Source: Mesorhizobium sp. dw_380 (lineage in GTDB: Bacteria > Pseudomonadota > Alphaproteobacteria > Rhizobiales > Rhizobiaceae). From it: a stretch of 64,000 nt of DNA. Every line of letters starts with the position of its first letter. Position 1 is the first letter of the stretch. This document shows, piece by piece, positions 42,299 to 50,939 of the stretch. The stretch covers positions 1 to 64,000 of the forward strand of contig NZ_JAFFIW010000025.1 in the NCBI RefSeq assembly GCF_018588885.1, in the 5' to 3' direction. The translations under genes were made by a program, and so were the position numbers. Under the pieces are notes generated by a model that saw only the letters and a program-made list of their open reading frames with translations, searched no databases and was not told where the DNA came from.

Positions 42299-43036
42299 AT
42301 GTTCGAACTGACCGGCCGCAAGGCGCTCGTCACCGGCGCATCGGGAGGCATCGGCGAGGCGATCGCCCGCGTGCTGCATGCACAGGGCGCTATTGTCGGC
42401 CTGCACGGCACCCGCATCGAGAAGCTGGAGACCTTGGCGGGCGAACTCGGCGATCGGGTAAAATTGTTTCCGGCCAATCTATCGAACCGCGACGAGGTCA
42501 AGGCGCTCGGCCAGAAGGCGGAGGCCGAGCTCGAAGGCGTCGATATCCTGGTCAACAATGCCGGCATCACCAAGGACGGCCTGTTCGTGCGCATGTCGGA
42601 CGCCGACTGGGATACAGTGATGGAGGTCAACCTGACCGCCGTGTTCAGGCTGACCCGGGAACTGACCCATCCGATGATGCGCCGCCGCCATGGCCGCATC
42701 ATTAACATCACCTCGGTGGTTGGCGTGACCGGCAATCCCGGTCAGACCAATTACTGCGCCTCCAAGGCCGGCATGATCGGCTTCTCCAAATCGCTGGCGC
42801 AGGAGATCGCCACCCGCAACATCACCGTCAACTGCGTCGCCCCGGGCTTCATCGAATCGGCCATGACCGACAAGCTCAACGACAAGCAGAAGGAAGCGAT
42901 CATGGCGGCGATCCCAACGCGCCGCATGGGCACCAGCGCCGAAGTTGCGTCCGCGGTAGCCTATCTTGCCTCCAACGAGGCAGCCTACGTCACCGGCCAG
43001 ACCATTCATGTAAATGGCGGCATGGCGATGATCTGA
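42299..43036 (+). CDS. fabG: 3-oxoacyl-ACP reductase
   Basis: A 245-residue SDR of the FabG family. TGASGGIG (12-19), the NNAG motif, and Ser139, Tyr152 and Lys156 are all intact. It reduces beta-ketoacyl-ACP with NADPH. The start at 42299 has aagga 7 bp before it, and a longer open frame adds six residues. Followed by a 211-bp gap with a likely separate promoter for acpP. Confidence 0.96.
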   Translation: MFELTGRKALVTGASGGIGEAIARVLHAQGAIVGLHGTRIEKLETLAGELGDRVKLFPANLSNRDEVKALGQKAEAELEGVDILVNNAGITKDGLFVRMSDADWDTVMEVNLTAVFRLTRELTHPMMRRRHGRIINITSVVGVTGNPGQTNYCASKAGMIGFSKSLAQEIATRNITVNCVAPGFIESAMTDKLNDKQKEAIMAAIPTRRMGTSAEVASAVAYLASNEAAYVTGQTIHVNGGMAMI

Positions 43037-43247
43037 ACGGGGTCGGGCCGCGTTGCGCCCGGCCTGTGAAAAGAGAGCATTTCGCCTTGGACCTCAGCCA
43101 TTTTTCGTGTAATGCGGCCCGCAACCCGGCGGTTCGGGCAAAAACCGGTCCGTGGCCGTGCGTTTCCGGCAGGACCATCTTTCAGCTTGATTAGCGGCAT
43201 TCTGCCCGCTAACGAAGACAGACAAACAAAAGACGAGGATGCCCCAA

Positions 43248-43484
43248 ATGAGTGATACCGCAGAGCGCGTCAAGAAGATCGTCATCGAGCACCTTGGGGT
43301 CGATGCCGAAAAAGTGACGGAGCAGGCGAGCTTCATCGATGATCTGGGCGCTGACAGCCTCGACACGGTCGAACTCGTCATGGCGTTCGAAGAAGAGTTC
43401 GGCGTCGAGATTCCCGACGACGCGGCCGAGACCATCCTGACCGTCGGCGATGCGGTGAAGTACATCGATAAGGCTTCGGCCTGA
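43248..43484 (+). CDS. acpP: Acyl carrier protein
   Basis: A 78-residue acidic carrier protein. The phosphopantetheine site is Ser37 in GADSLDTVEL. Start MSDTAERVKKIV at 43248 is set by homology, with gaggat 9 bp before. 34 bp before fabF. It is the central carrier for fatty acids and lipid A precursors. Confidence 0.98.
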   Translation: MSDTAERVKKIVIEHLGVDAEKVTEQASFIDDLGADSLDTVELVMAFEEEFGVEIPDDAAETILTVGDAVKYIDKASA

Positions 43485-43518
43485 CGCTTTCAGCAGTCAT
43501 CACCGGGGAGGACCTGCG

Positions 43519-44781
43519 ATGAGGCGTGTCGTCGTCACGGGCCTTGGATTGTTGTCGCCGTTCGGCATGGGCTTCGAGCACAGCTGGAAGGAACTTCTGA
43601 CCGGCCGCAGCGCCGCCAAGCGCATCACCGAGTTCGAGGTGGAGGATCTTGCCTGCAAGATCGCACACGTCGTTCCACGTGGTGACGGCAGCAATGCCAC
43701 CTTCAATCCCGAGGCCGTGCTCGAGCCGAAGGAATTGCGCAAGATCGGCGACTTCATCCTATACGGGATTGCAGCCGCCGACGAAGCGCTGAAGGATTCC
43801 GGCTGGGAACCCAAGACCCACGAAGAACAATGCGCCACCGGCGTTCTGATCGGTTCCGGCATTGGCGGCATCGAAGGCATCGCCGAGAACGCGATGATCC
43901 TCAAGGAGCGCGGCCCACGCCGCATCAGCCCCTTCTTCATCCCCGGCCAGATCATCAATCTCGTCTCTGGCCAGGTTTCGATCCGGCACGGGCTGAAAGG
44001 TCCGAACCATGCCGTCGTCACGGCCTGTTCGACCGGCGCGCACGCCATTGGCGACGCGGCCCGGCTGATCATGTGGGGCGATGCCGACGTCATGGTCGCC
44101 GGTGGCGCCGAGGCACCGGTGACAAGACTGTCGATCGCCGGCTTCGCCGCTTGCCGGGCGCTGTCGACCGAGCGCAATGACGCGCCGCAAACGGCATCGC
44201 GACCCTATGACCGCGACCGCGACGGCTTCGTCATGGGCGAGGGGGCCGGCGTTGTGGTGCTGGAAGAACTCGAGCACGCCAAGGCGCGCGGTGCGAAAAT
44301 CTACGCTGAGGTGACCGGCTATGGTCTCACCGGCGATGCCTATCACATAACCGCCCCCGCGGAGGACGGCGACGGAGCTTTCCGTTGCATGACGGCGGCA
44401 TTGAACAGGGCCAAGCTTACACCCGCCGATGTCGACTACATCAACGCTCACGGCACCTCGACCATGGCCGACACGATCGAACTCGGCGCCGTCGAGAGGC
44501 TTGTCGGCAATGCCGCGTCGAAGATTTCGATGTCGTCGACCAAGTCGTCGATAGGACACTTGCTAGGGGCGGCGGGTGCCGCCGAAGCGATCTTTTCGAT
44601 CCTCGCCATCAGAGACAATGTCGCGCCGGCGACCATCAACCTCGACAACCCGGAGCGCGAAACCGCGATCGACCTGGTGCCGAACAAGCCTCGCTCCCGT
44701 CAAATCGACGTGGCGCTGTCCAATTCCTTCGGCTTCGGCGGCACCAACGCTTCGCTTGTGTTCCAGCGCTACAATGGCTGA
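43519..44781 (+). CDS. fabF: 3-oxoacyl-ACP synthase II
   Basis: A 420-residue condensing enzyme. The Cys-His-His triad is Cys170 (VVTACSTGAH), His in INAHGTSTMAD and His in SIGHLLGAAG. It elongates acyl-ACP with malonyl-ACP. A hairpin overlaps its stop codon. Then mltG follows at 103 bp. The N-terminal helical insert (SNATFNPEAVLEPKELRK, about 58-75) is typical for the alphaproteobacterial enzyme. Confidence 0.96.
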   Translation: MRRVVVTGLGLLSPFGMGFEHSWKELLTGRSAAKRITEFEVEDLACKIAHVVPRGDGSNATFNPEAVLEPKELRKIGDFILYGIAAADEALKDSGWEPKTHEEQCATGVLIGSGIGGIEGIAENAMILKERGPRRISPFFIPGQIINLVSGQVSIRHGLKGPNHAVVTACSTGAHAIGDAARLIMWGDADVMVAGGAEAPVTRLSIAGFAACRALSTERNDAPQTASRPYDRDRDGFVMGEGAGVVVLEELEHAKARGAKIYAEVTGYGLTGDAYHITAPAEDGDGAFRCMTAALNRAKLTPADVDYINAHGTSTMADTIELGAVERLVGNAASKISMSSTKSSIGHLLGAAGAAEAIFSILAIRDNVAPATINLDNPERETAIDLVPNKPRSRQIDVALSNSFGFGGTNASLVFQRYNG

Positions 44782-44801
44782 TCGCCCGGTTGCCGGGCGA
44801 T
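44781..44801 (+). terminator. Hairpin at the fabF stop codon
   Basis: A perfect 9-bp stem, ATCGCCCGG-TTG-CCGGGCGAT, begins on the last base of the fabF stop codon. There is no U-run after it, so it may be an mRNA stabiliser or a weak attenuator rather than a true terminator. Confidence 0.5.
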
Positions 44802-44883
44802 GCTTCGGCACGTCGTCAATTTTGCCATATTCGCCCCTACTCTGCCGCAGGGGATTCGTTGAGAGATCAAACGGCAGGGCGAA

Positions 44884-46158
44884 ATGAACACAGATCCGTC
44901 GGGCAACGGAGAATTCGGGCAACGGCCGGCGAGCACCGGACCCATTGTGCCGAAGACAGCCAGCGAGGCCTTGCGGCCGGAAGCCGGAACGCCGCCGCCG
45001 AAGCGCTCGCGCGCTTCGCGCAGCCAGGTCGTCGTGTTCATGAACTTCGTCATCTCCTCGGTGATGCTGATAGTTCTGGCGGCGGGCGTGGCGCTCTATT
45101 TCGGCAAGCAGGAATTCACTGAACCCGGTCCCTCGGCCAATGGCGACACCTTCCTGGTCAAGCCGAACACCGGCGTCCAGGACATCGCCGACCAGCTTGA
45201 GCGCCGCGGACTGATCAGCGATGCTCGTGTCTTCCGCCTTGGCGTGCGTGCCTTCGGCAACGATTCCGCGCTCAAGGCCGGCGAATACGAGATCAAGCCC
45301 CGCGCCTCCATGCGCGATATCATGGAGCTTTTGAAGAGCGGCAAGTCGGTGATGTACTCGCTGACGATCCCGGAAGGGCTGACCGTCGAGCAGGCCCTGC
45401 AGCGTATCGCCGACGAACCCGCCTTGAGCGGCGACATGCCGGCCAAGACGCCCCCCGAGGGCAGCCTTGCAACCGACACGCTGCGCTTCACGCGCGGCGC
45501 GACGCGCCAGCAGATGATCGACAAGCTGCTGGCCGATCAGAAGAAGCTGGTCGACGAGGTATGGCAGCGGCGCGCGCCGGACCTGCCCCTGGCCAACATC
45601 GAGGACTTCGTCACCCTGGCTTCGATCGTCGAGAAGGAAACCGGCAGGGGTGACGAGCGTTCGCGCGTCGCCGCCGTCTTCCTGAACCGGCTGGCCAAGG
45701 GCATGCGCCTGCAATCCGATCCGACCATCATCTATGGTCTGTTCGGCGGCAAGGGAAAGCCCGCGGACCGCCCGATCTTCCAGTCGGACATCCAGAAGCA
45801 GACGCCTTACAACACCTATGTGATCGGCGGCCTGCCGCCGACGCCGATCGCCAATCCGGGCCGTGCAGCGCTTGAGGCCGTGGCCAATCCATCGAAGACC
45901 GACGATCTGTATTTCGTCGCCGACGGTACAGGGGGGCACGTCTTTGCCGCGACGCTGGACGAGCATAACGAGAATGTCGCCCGTTATCGTGCGTTGCAGA
46001 AGAAGCAGGCCGACGACGCCGCCAAGGCCGCCGCTGCCGCTGGTACCGGCGGCAATGCCGACACGCCTGCTGCCGACAAGCCTGCCGACAATGGCAACAG
46101 CGACAGCACCGGTGGCGACAGTGGCGACGCCGGCGGCGATGCGGGCGATGCCCAGTGA
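44884..46158 (+). CDS. mltG: Endolytic murein transglycosylase MltG
   Basis: A 424-residue enzyme that cleaves nascent peptidoglycan strands. One membrane helix (about 47-75), a LysM-like subdomain (about 90-150), and the YceG catalytic domain, with the Glu of LASIVEKETGRGDERSRVA. QSDPTIIYG and QTPYNTYVIGGLPPTPIA-like motifs are present. The C-terminal 60 residues are Ala/Asp/Gly-rich. It is before yicC with a 158-bp gap. Confidence 0.95.
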   Translation: MNTDPSGNGEFGQRPASTGPIVPKTASEALRPEAGTPPPKRSRASRSQVVVFMNFVISSVMLIVLAAGVALYFGKQEFTEPGPSANGDTFLVKPNTGVQDIADQLERRGLISDARVFRLGVRAFGNDSALKAGEYEIKPRASMRDIMELLKSGKSVMYSLTIPEGLTVEQALQRIADEPALSGDMPAKTPPEGSLATDTLRFTRGATRQQMIDKLLADQKKLVDEVWQRRAPDLPLANIEDFVTLASIVEKETGRGDERSRVAAVFLNRLAKGMRLQSDPTIIYGLFGGKGKPADRPIFQSDIQKQTPYNTYVIGGLPPTPIANPGRAALEAVANPSKTDDLYFVADGTGGHVFAATLDEHNENVARYRALQKKQADDAAKAAAAAGTGGNADTPAADKPADNGNSDSTGGDSGDAGGDAGDAQ

Positions 46159-46316
46159 GGCAAAGAAAGACGTTGCCCGGAAGGCGATAGCCTGACATTT
46201 GAAAAGAACGCCATACGTCCGATTTCGACGTACCCGCGGCGTGGTCATTTTAAGCAGCACTTGCCCCTGTCCGGAAAACTGGCTTCGGGGTAATGCGCCA
46301 GGGGTGTGCAGGCGAC

Positions 46317-47207
46317 ATGAATTTGCAGAGCATGACCGGATTTGCACGCGCCGTCGCCGAGCATGACGGCACCTCGATCGCCTGGGAGGTCAAGTCCGTC
46401 AACGGCAAGAGCGTCGAGGTGCGGCTACGGCTGCCGCAAGGTTTCGAGCGGCTGGAGCCGGCGGTCAGGCAAACGCTGCAGAAGCGTTTTGCCCGCGGCA
46501 ATTTCCAGGCGACGCTGACCATCGGCCGCGCCGCCGGCGCGCAGGCACAACCCGTCGTCAACGAGGCGTTCCTGAAGGACCTCGCCGGCCTGGCCAAGCG
46601 GCTGCAGGAGCAATTCGGCGTTGCCCCCGCGACGGCTGACGGGTTGCTGTCGCTGCGTGGTGTGCTCGACATTCCCGAGACCGTCGAAACCGAAGAGGCG
46701 CGCGCCGTGCTCGACATCGCCATCATGGCTGCGCTCGACTTCGCGCTGGAAGGGCTGGAGCAGGCACGGCAGGGCGAGGGGGCGGCACTGGCTTTGCTGC
46801 TGTCTGGCCACATCGATGTCATCGAGGCGCTGACGCTGCGCGCCGAGGCGGATCCCTCACGCGAGACGGCGGCGATCCGTGAACGCATCGTCGAGCAGGT
46901 CAGGCTGCTGATGGACGCGTCCGCCAATCTGGATGCGAGCCGGCTGCATATGGAGGCGGCGTTCCTTGCGACCAAGGCTGATATCCGCGAAGAGATCGAC
47001 CGGCTGAAAACGCATGTCGCGTCCGGGCGGGCCCTGCTTGAGGGCGGCGGAGCCGTCGGCCGCAAGCTCGATTTTCTGGCACAGGAATTTAACCGAGAAT
47101 CGAATACGCTGTGCTCGAAGTCGAACGCCGCGGCCGTCACCGCGATCGGGCTGGAACTGAAGGCCGTGGTCGACCAGTTTCGTGAACAGGTCCAGAATCT
47201 GGAGTAG
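46317..47207 (+). CDS. YicC/YloC-family endoribonuclease
   Basis: A 296-residue protein. The N-terminal half (MNLQSMTGFARAVAEHDG) is YicC_N; the C-terminal half (KLDFLAQEFNRESNTLCSKS) is DUF1732. E. coli YicC is an RNase that aids in destroying the small RNA RyhB. It forms an operon with gmk, just 3 bp downstream. The start at 46317 is from homology; a longer frame reaches 46293. Confidence 0.93.
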   Translation: MNLQSMTGFARAVAEHDGTSIAWEVKSVNGKSVEVRLRLPQGFERLEPAVRQTLQKRFARGNFQATLTIGRAAGAQAQPVVNEAFLKDLAGLAKRLQEQFGVAPATADGLLSLRGVLDIPETVETEEARAVLDIAIMAALDFALEGLEQARQGEGAALALLLSGHIDVIEALTLRAEADPSRETAAIRERIVEQVRLLMDASANLDASRLHMEAAFLATKADIREEIDRLKTHVASGRALLEGGGAVGRKLDFLAQEFNRESNTLCSKSNAAAVTAIGLELKAVVDQFREQVQNLE

Positions 47208-47210
47208 CCG

Positions 47211-47885
47211 ATGGTTGCCAAGGAACCGATGGTTCCCAGGGATTTGGGGTCCCGCATTCGCCGCCGGGGGCTGATGCTCGTCCTGTCGTCGCCATCCGGT
47301 GCCGGCAAGTCGACGATCGCGCGCAACCTTCTGGAAAGCGACTCCAGCCTCGAACTGTCGGTCTCGGTCACCACCAGGCCGCGCCGCGGCAGCGAGATCG
47401 AAGGTGTTCACTACCATTTCCGCACGATGCGCGAGTTCGAACGGCTGCGCGATTCCGATGCGCTGCTCGAGTGGGCGGAGGTGCACGGCAATTGCTATGC
47501 GACACCGCGCGAACCAGCCGAACTGGCGCTGGCGCAAGGCCGCGACATGCTGTTCGACATCGACTGGCAAGGCGCCCAGCAGCTCAAGGAGAAGATGCGC
47601 GCCGATATCGTCTCGATCTTCATCCTGCCGCCGTCGATGAAGGAATTGAAGGCACGGCTGAAGCGCCGCGCCGAGGACCAGGAAGCGGTGATCGAGACGC
47701 GGCTGAAGAACGCCCGCAACGAGATCGAGCACTGGAAGGAATATGATTTCGTCATCGTCAACGACGATCTTGACCGCGCCTTCGCCGAGGTGCGCGGCAT
47801 CGTTGTCGCCGAAAGATTGCGGCGGGACCGCCGGCCGGGCCTGTTCGACTTCGTCTCGGGGTTGTTGGACGAGAAGATCGAGTGA
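47211..47885 (+). CDS. gmk: Guanylate kinase
   Basis: A 224-residue kinase phosphorylating GMP to GDP. The P-loop SSPSGAGKS is at 26-34, and VTTRPRRGSEIEGVHYHF is the GMP-binding segment. Coupled to yicC as in many alphaproteobacteria. A RIME-like repeat starts a few bases after its stop and is likely its 3' end. Confidence 0.96.
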   Translation: MVAKEPMVPRDLGSRIRRRGLMLVLSSPSGAGKSTIARNLLESDSSLELSVSVTTRPRRGSEIEGVHYHFRTMREFERLRDSDALLEWAEVHGNCYATPREPAELALAQGRDMLFDIDWQGAQQLKEKMRADIVSIFILPPSMKELKARLKRRAEDQEAVIETRLKNARNEIEHWKEYDFVIVNDDLDRAFAEVRGIVVAERLRRDRRPGLFDFVSGLLDEKIE

Positions 47886-47888
47886 TGT

Positions 47889-48015
47889 CTCTTCCTTCTC
47901 CCCGTTCACGGGGAGAAGGTGGCCCGTAGGGCCGGATGAGGGGCGGCGCCATTCCTTCGTTGGTTCGTGCTGCCCCTCATCTGCCTGCCGGCATCTTCTC
48001 CCCGTAAACGGGGAG
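47889..48015. repeat. RIME-like palindromic repeat between gmk and rsmA
   Basis: cttctccccgttcacgggg then agaaggtggcccgtagggcc, and an inverted closing half catcttctccccgtaaac then ggggagaag at 47993-48016. A large composite palindrome in the gap of convergent genes gmk and rsmA. A different sequence subtype from the other three elements (cttctcccc rather than atctcccc). Confidence 0.72.
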
Positions 48016-48022
48016 AAGAAAG

Positions 48023-48862
48023 CTAAACCGCATTGGTCAGCCGCACGAATTCCTCCACGCTGAGCGTTTCGGCGCGTCGGGTCGGATCGATGCCGGCGCG
48101 TTCGAGCAATGCCTCCCCGCCGAGGCTTTTCACGCTCTGCCGCAGCATCTTCCGGCGTTGGCCGAAGGCGGCTTCGGTGACGCGGCCGAGTTTCTTCACA
48201 TCGGCCGCCAGGGGTGTGGCGCGCGGCTCCAGATGCACCACCGAAGACGTGACCTTGGGCGCCGGTGTGAAGGCCTGGGGCGGCACATCGAAGGCGATCC
48301 TGGCCCGCGTGCGCCAGCCGGCCAGCACGCCAAGCCTGCCATAGGCGTCGCTGCCGGGCGCGGCGACGATGCGCTGGGCCACCTCGCGCTGGAACATCAA
48401 CGTCATCGAGGCGTAGAAGGGCGGCCAGTCCACGACCGTCAGCCATCGCACCAGCAGTTCCGTGCCGATGTTGTAGGGCAGGTTGGCCACGATCCGCACC
48501 GGACCACTGTCCCCGGCGGCCGCCGAGCCGAGGGCAGCGAAATCGGTCTTCAGCGCGTCGCCGGAAACCACCTCCAGCCGGCCGGGATAATGAGCGGAGA
48601 CTTCGGCCAGTGCTGCCAGGCAGCGCTCGTCGCGCTCGATGGCGACGACCCGGCGCGCACCGTTGGAAAGCAGCGCCCTTGTCAGCCCTCCGGGCCCGGG
48701 CCCGACCTCGATCACCGTGGCGTTTGTCAGATCGCCTGCGCTGCGAGCGATCTTGCCGGTCAAATTGAGATCGAGCAGAAAATTCTGGCCGAGCGCTTTC
48801 TTCGCTTGCAGCCCATGGCGCTCGATGACGTCGCGTAGCGGCGGCAGCCCGTCGATGCTCAT
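48023..48862 (-). CDS. rsmA: 16S rRNA (A1518/A1519) dimethyltransferase
   Basis: A 279-residue KsgA/RsmA enzyme that dimethylates two adenines in helix 45 of 16S rRNA. KKALGQNFLLDLN (about 21-33), EVGPGPGGLT (about 53-62) and NLPYNIGTELLV are the signatures. Downstream of pdxA by 25 bp on the same strand; the gene order surA-pdxA-rsmA is widely conserved. Confidence 0.97.
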   Translation of the reverse strand: MSIDGLPPLRDVIERHGLQAKKALGQNFLLDLNLTGKIARSAGDLTNATVIEVGPGPGGLTRALLSNGARRVVAIERDERCLAALAEVSAHYPGRLEVVSGDALKTDFAALGSAAAGDSGPVRIVANLPYNIGTELLVRWLTVVDWPPFYASMTLMFQREVAQRIVAAPGSDAYGRLGVLAGWRTRARIAFDVPPQAFTPAPKVTSSVVHLEPRATPLAADVKKLGRVTEAAFGQRRKMLRQSVKSLGGEALLERAGIDPTRRAETLSVEEFVRLTNAV

Positions 48863-48887
48863 GCGTTCGGACCCGATACGCGAGCGC

Positions 48888-49904
48888 TCATAAGGCCGCG
48901 GCCTTTTTGTCGATGTCGGCGAGCCTTCTGGCGAGCTTCAGGGCCGCAATCAGGCTGTCGGGCCGCGCAATGCCCTTGCCGGCAATGTCGAAGGCGGTGC
49001 CGTGGTCGGGCGAGGTGCGGATGAAGGGCAGGCCGAGCGTGACGTTGACCGCCTCGTCGAAGGCAAGCGCCTTGGCCGGGATTAGTGCCTGGTCGTGATA
49101 CATGCAAAGTGCCGCGTCGTAGCCTGCCCGCGCCCGGGGATGGAACAACGTGTCGGCCGGCAGCGGGCCGAAGGCATCGATGCCGTCGGCGCGCAGGATG
49201 TCGACTGCGGGGCGCACGATGCGCTCATCCTCCAAGCCCATGGAACCGCCTTCGCCAGCATGCGGATTGAGGCCGGCAATGGCGAGCCTTGGCCTTGCGA
49301 TGCCGAAGCGGCCGACGAGGTCGGCCGCGGTGATCCGTGCGGTCGCGACGATCAATTCGGTGGTCAGTACCTTCGGCACGTCGGCCAGCGCGATGTGGAT
49401 GGTAACGGGAACGGTGCGCAGGTCGGGGCCTGCCAGCATCATCACCGGCATCACCTCCACGCCACTATGCAGGGCTGCCAGGTGCGCCAAATATTCGGTG
49501 TGGCCGGGAAAGCGGAATCCGGCATCATAGAGCGGCTTCTTGGCGATCGGGCAGGTGACCACGGCAGCGGCGTCGCCGGTAAGGCAGGCGGCGACAGCGC
49601 GGTCGATGGCCTCGATGGTACCGGCCGCATTGGCCGGGTCGGGCCGGCCGGGACTGTCGATGAACCGCGCCGCCAGCGGAACGATCGGCAGAGTATGGGC
49701 GAAAACCTGCGCCGCTTGCGCGGGCGTCGTCTCGACCATTGGCACCGACACGCCCACCTGGCTTGCCCGCGAGGCGATCAGTGCCGGATCGGCCAAAAGA
49801 TAGAAGGCGGGCAAGCCGACTGCCTCGCGCGCCAGGAAGGCGGCGATGGCGATTTCGGGGCCGATGCCCGAAGGATCGCCGACGCTCAGCGCCAGCGCGG
49901 TCAT
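48888..49904 (-). CDS. pdxA: 4-hydroxythreonine-4-phosphate dehydrogenase
   Basis: About 338 residues. PdxA oxidises 4-phosphohydroxy-threonine in vitamin B6 synthesis. LALSVGDPSGIGPEIA (N-terminus), VTCPIAKKPLYDAGFRFPGHTEY and AALCMYHDQALIPAKAL (metal-ligand His/Asp) are intact. ATG at 49904 or GTG at 49916 as start; the former is used by homologs. Only 13 bp after surA; co-transcribed. Confidence 0.95.
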   Translation of the reverse strand: MTALALSVGDPSGIGPEIAIAAFLAREAVGLPAFYLLADPALIASRASQVGVSVPMVETTPAQAAQVFAHTLPIVPLAARFIDSPGRPDPANAAGTIEAIDRAVAACLTGDAAAVVTCPIAKKPLYDAGFRFPGHTEYLAHLAALHSGVEVMPVMMLAGPDLRTVPVTIHIALADVPKVLTTELIVATARITAADLVGRFGIARPRLAIAGLNPHAGEGGSMGLEDERIVRPAVDILRADGIDAFGPLPADTLFHPRARAGYDAALCMYHDQALIPAKALAFDEAVNVTLGLPFIRTSPDHGTAFDIAGKGIARPDSLIAALKLARRLADIDKKAAAL

Positions 49905-49917
49905 GGCGCTGCTCACG

Positions 49918-50841
49918 TCAGCGCTTGACGACGCGGGCTTTCGCCTTCAGCTCGTCGACATATTTCTTGCTGAGGTCGTCGGCGGCCTTGTCGTTGGAGC
50001 CTTCGCTCTGGAACACCATCTGGGCAGTCTTGTCGTCGGACACTTCGCGCGATGAGCAGATGCCGATGAACTCGACGCCGCGCTCGGTCTCGCGCGTGAC
50101 GGTGGCGCCGCCGACCTTGGTCGCCTTGATCTGCTCGGCCCAGTCCGGCGGCAATTGCGGCGCCAGCACCCGGCCCAGATCGCGAACGGTGACGTCGATC
50201 AGGCCCTTGGCGAACTCGCGCGTCGTGGTGCAGCCGTTGAAGCGGGCGCGCATGGCGTCGGCCTCGCGCTTGCGCTTGGCTAGCGTCGCGCTGCGTTCGG
50301 AGGCGGGCACAACGAAGATGACTTGCTGCAGCATGTACTCGGTGGCGCTTGGTTTTGCTCCGCCCTTGTCAAGCATGCGCCTGACCGCATCCTGTTCGGT
50401 CACGCTGCCGCCTTCGCCGGAACGGTAACGTGCGCTCAAGGCCTGGTTCCAGGCCATCTGGGCGCGGATGAACTCCTTGAAGTGATCCTTGCCGACACCG
50501 GATTTCTCCATCACGCCGTCAAGCTGGCCGAGCTGCATCTTGTTGTTGCTGGCAAAGCGCTGATAGGCCGCCTCGACCTGGGCGTCGCTGATACGGATGC
50601 CAAGCCGTCTGGCCTCGGCGACGCGCAGCGTCTGGTCGATCATTTCCTGGCCGGCATCGCCCTTCTTGTGCTGCAGTTTCAGGAAGGCGGCGCGGTGCGC
50701 GATGTCACCAGTGGTGATTGGCATGTCGTTGACGACATATTTGATCTCACTGGCGAAAGCCGGCGGCGTCATGATGGCCATCGACACGGAAGTCGCCGCC
50801 ACAAGCAGCGCGAACCCTGCTGAAAAGAGGTATTTCCTCAT
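49918..50841 (-). CDS. SurA N-terminal domain peptidyl-prolyl isomerase-like chaperone
   Basis: About 307 residues. A signal peptide (about 1-30) precedes a SurA-N-type chaperone region (VVNDMPITTGDIAHRAAFLK then EMIDQTLRVAEARRLGIRI). Only one weakly recognisable parvulin-like domain follows (about 170-270), where E. coli SurA has two. It probably helps outer-membrane proteins fold, including LptD, whose gene is next upstream. Start 50841 (MRKYLFSAGF) follows gggat; an ATG 9 bp upstream is possible. Confidence 0.87.
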   Translation of the reverse strand: MRKYLFSAGFALLVAATSVSMAIMTPPAFASEIKYVVNDMPITTGDIAHRAAFLKLQHKKGDAGQEMIDQTLRVAEARRLGIRISDAQVEAAYQRFASNNKMQLGQLDGVMEKSGVGKDHFKEFIRAQMAWNQALSARYRSGEGGSVTEQDAVRRMLDKGGAKPSATEYMLQQVIFVVPASERSATLAKRKREADAMRARFNGCTTTREFAKGLIDVTVRDLGRVLAPQLPPDWAEQIKATKVGGATVTRETERGVEFIGICSSREVSDDKTAQMVFQSEGSNDKAADDLSKKYVDELKAKARVVKR

Positions 50842-50939
50842 CGTAAGCATCCCAATTCTATCCCGGTTCCGCCCAATTTCGTCCTCTTTCCGGGTGCGCG
50901 AATCCGTGCCAGCCCTATGCGGCGAAACGATGTCGCCGG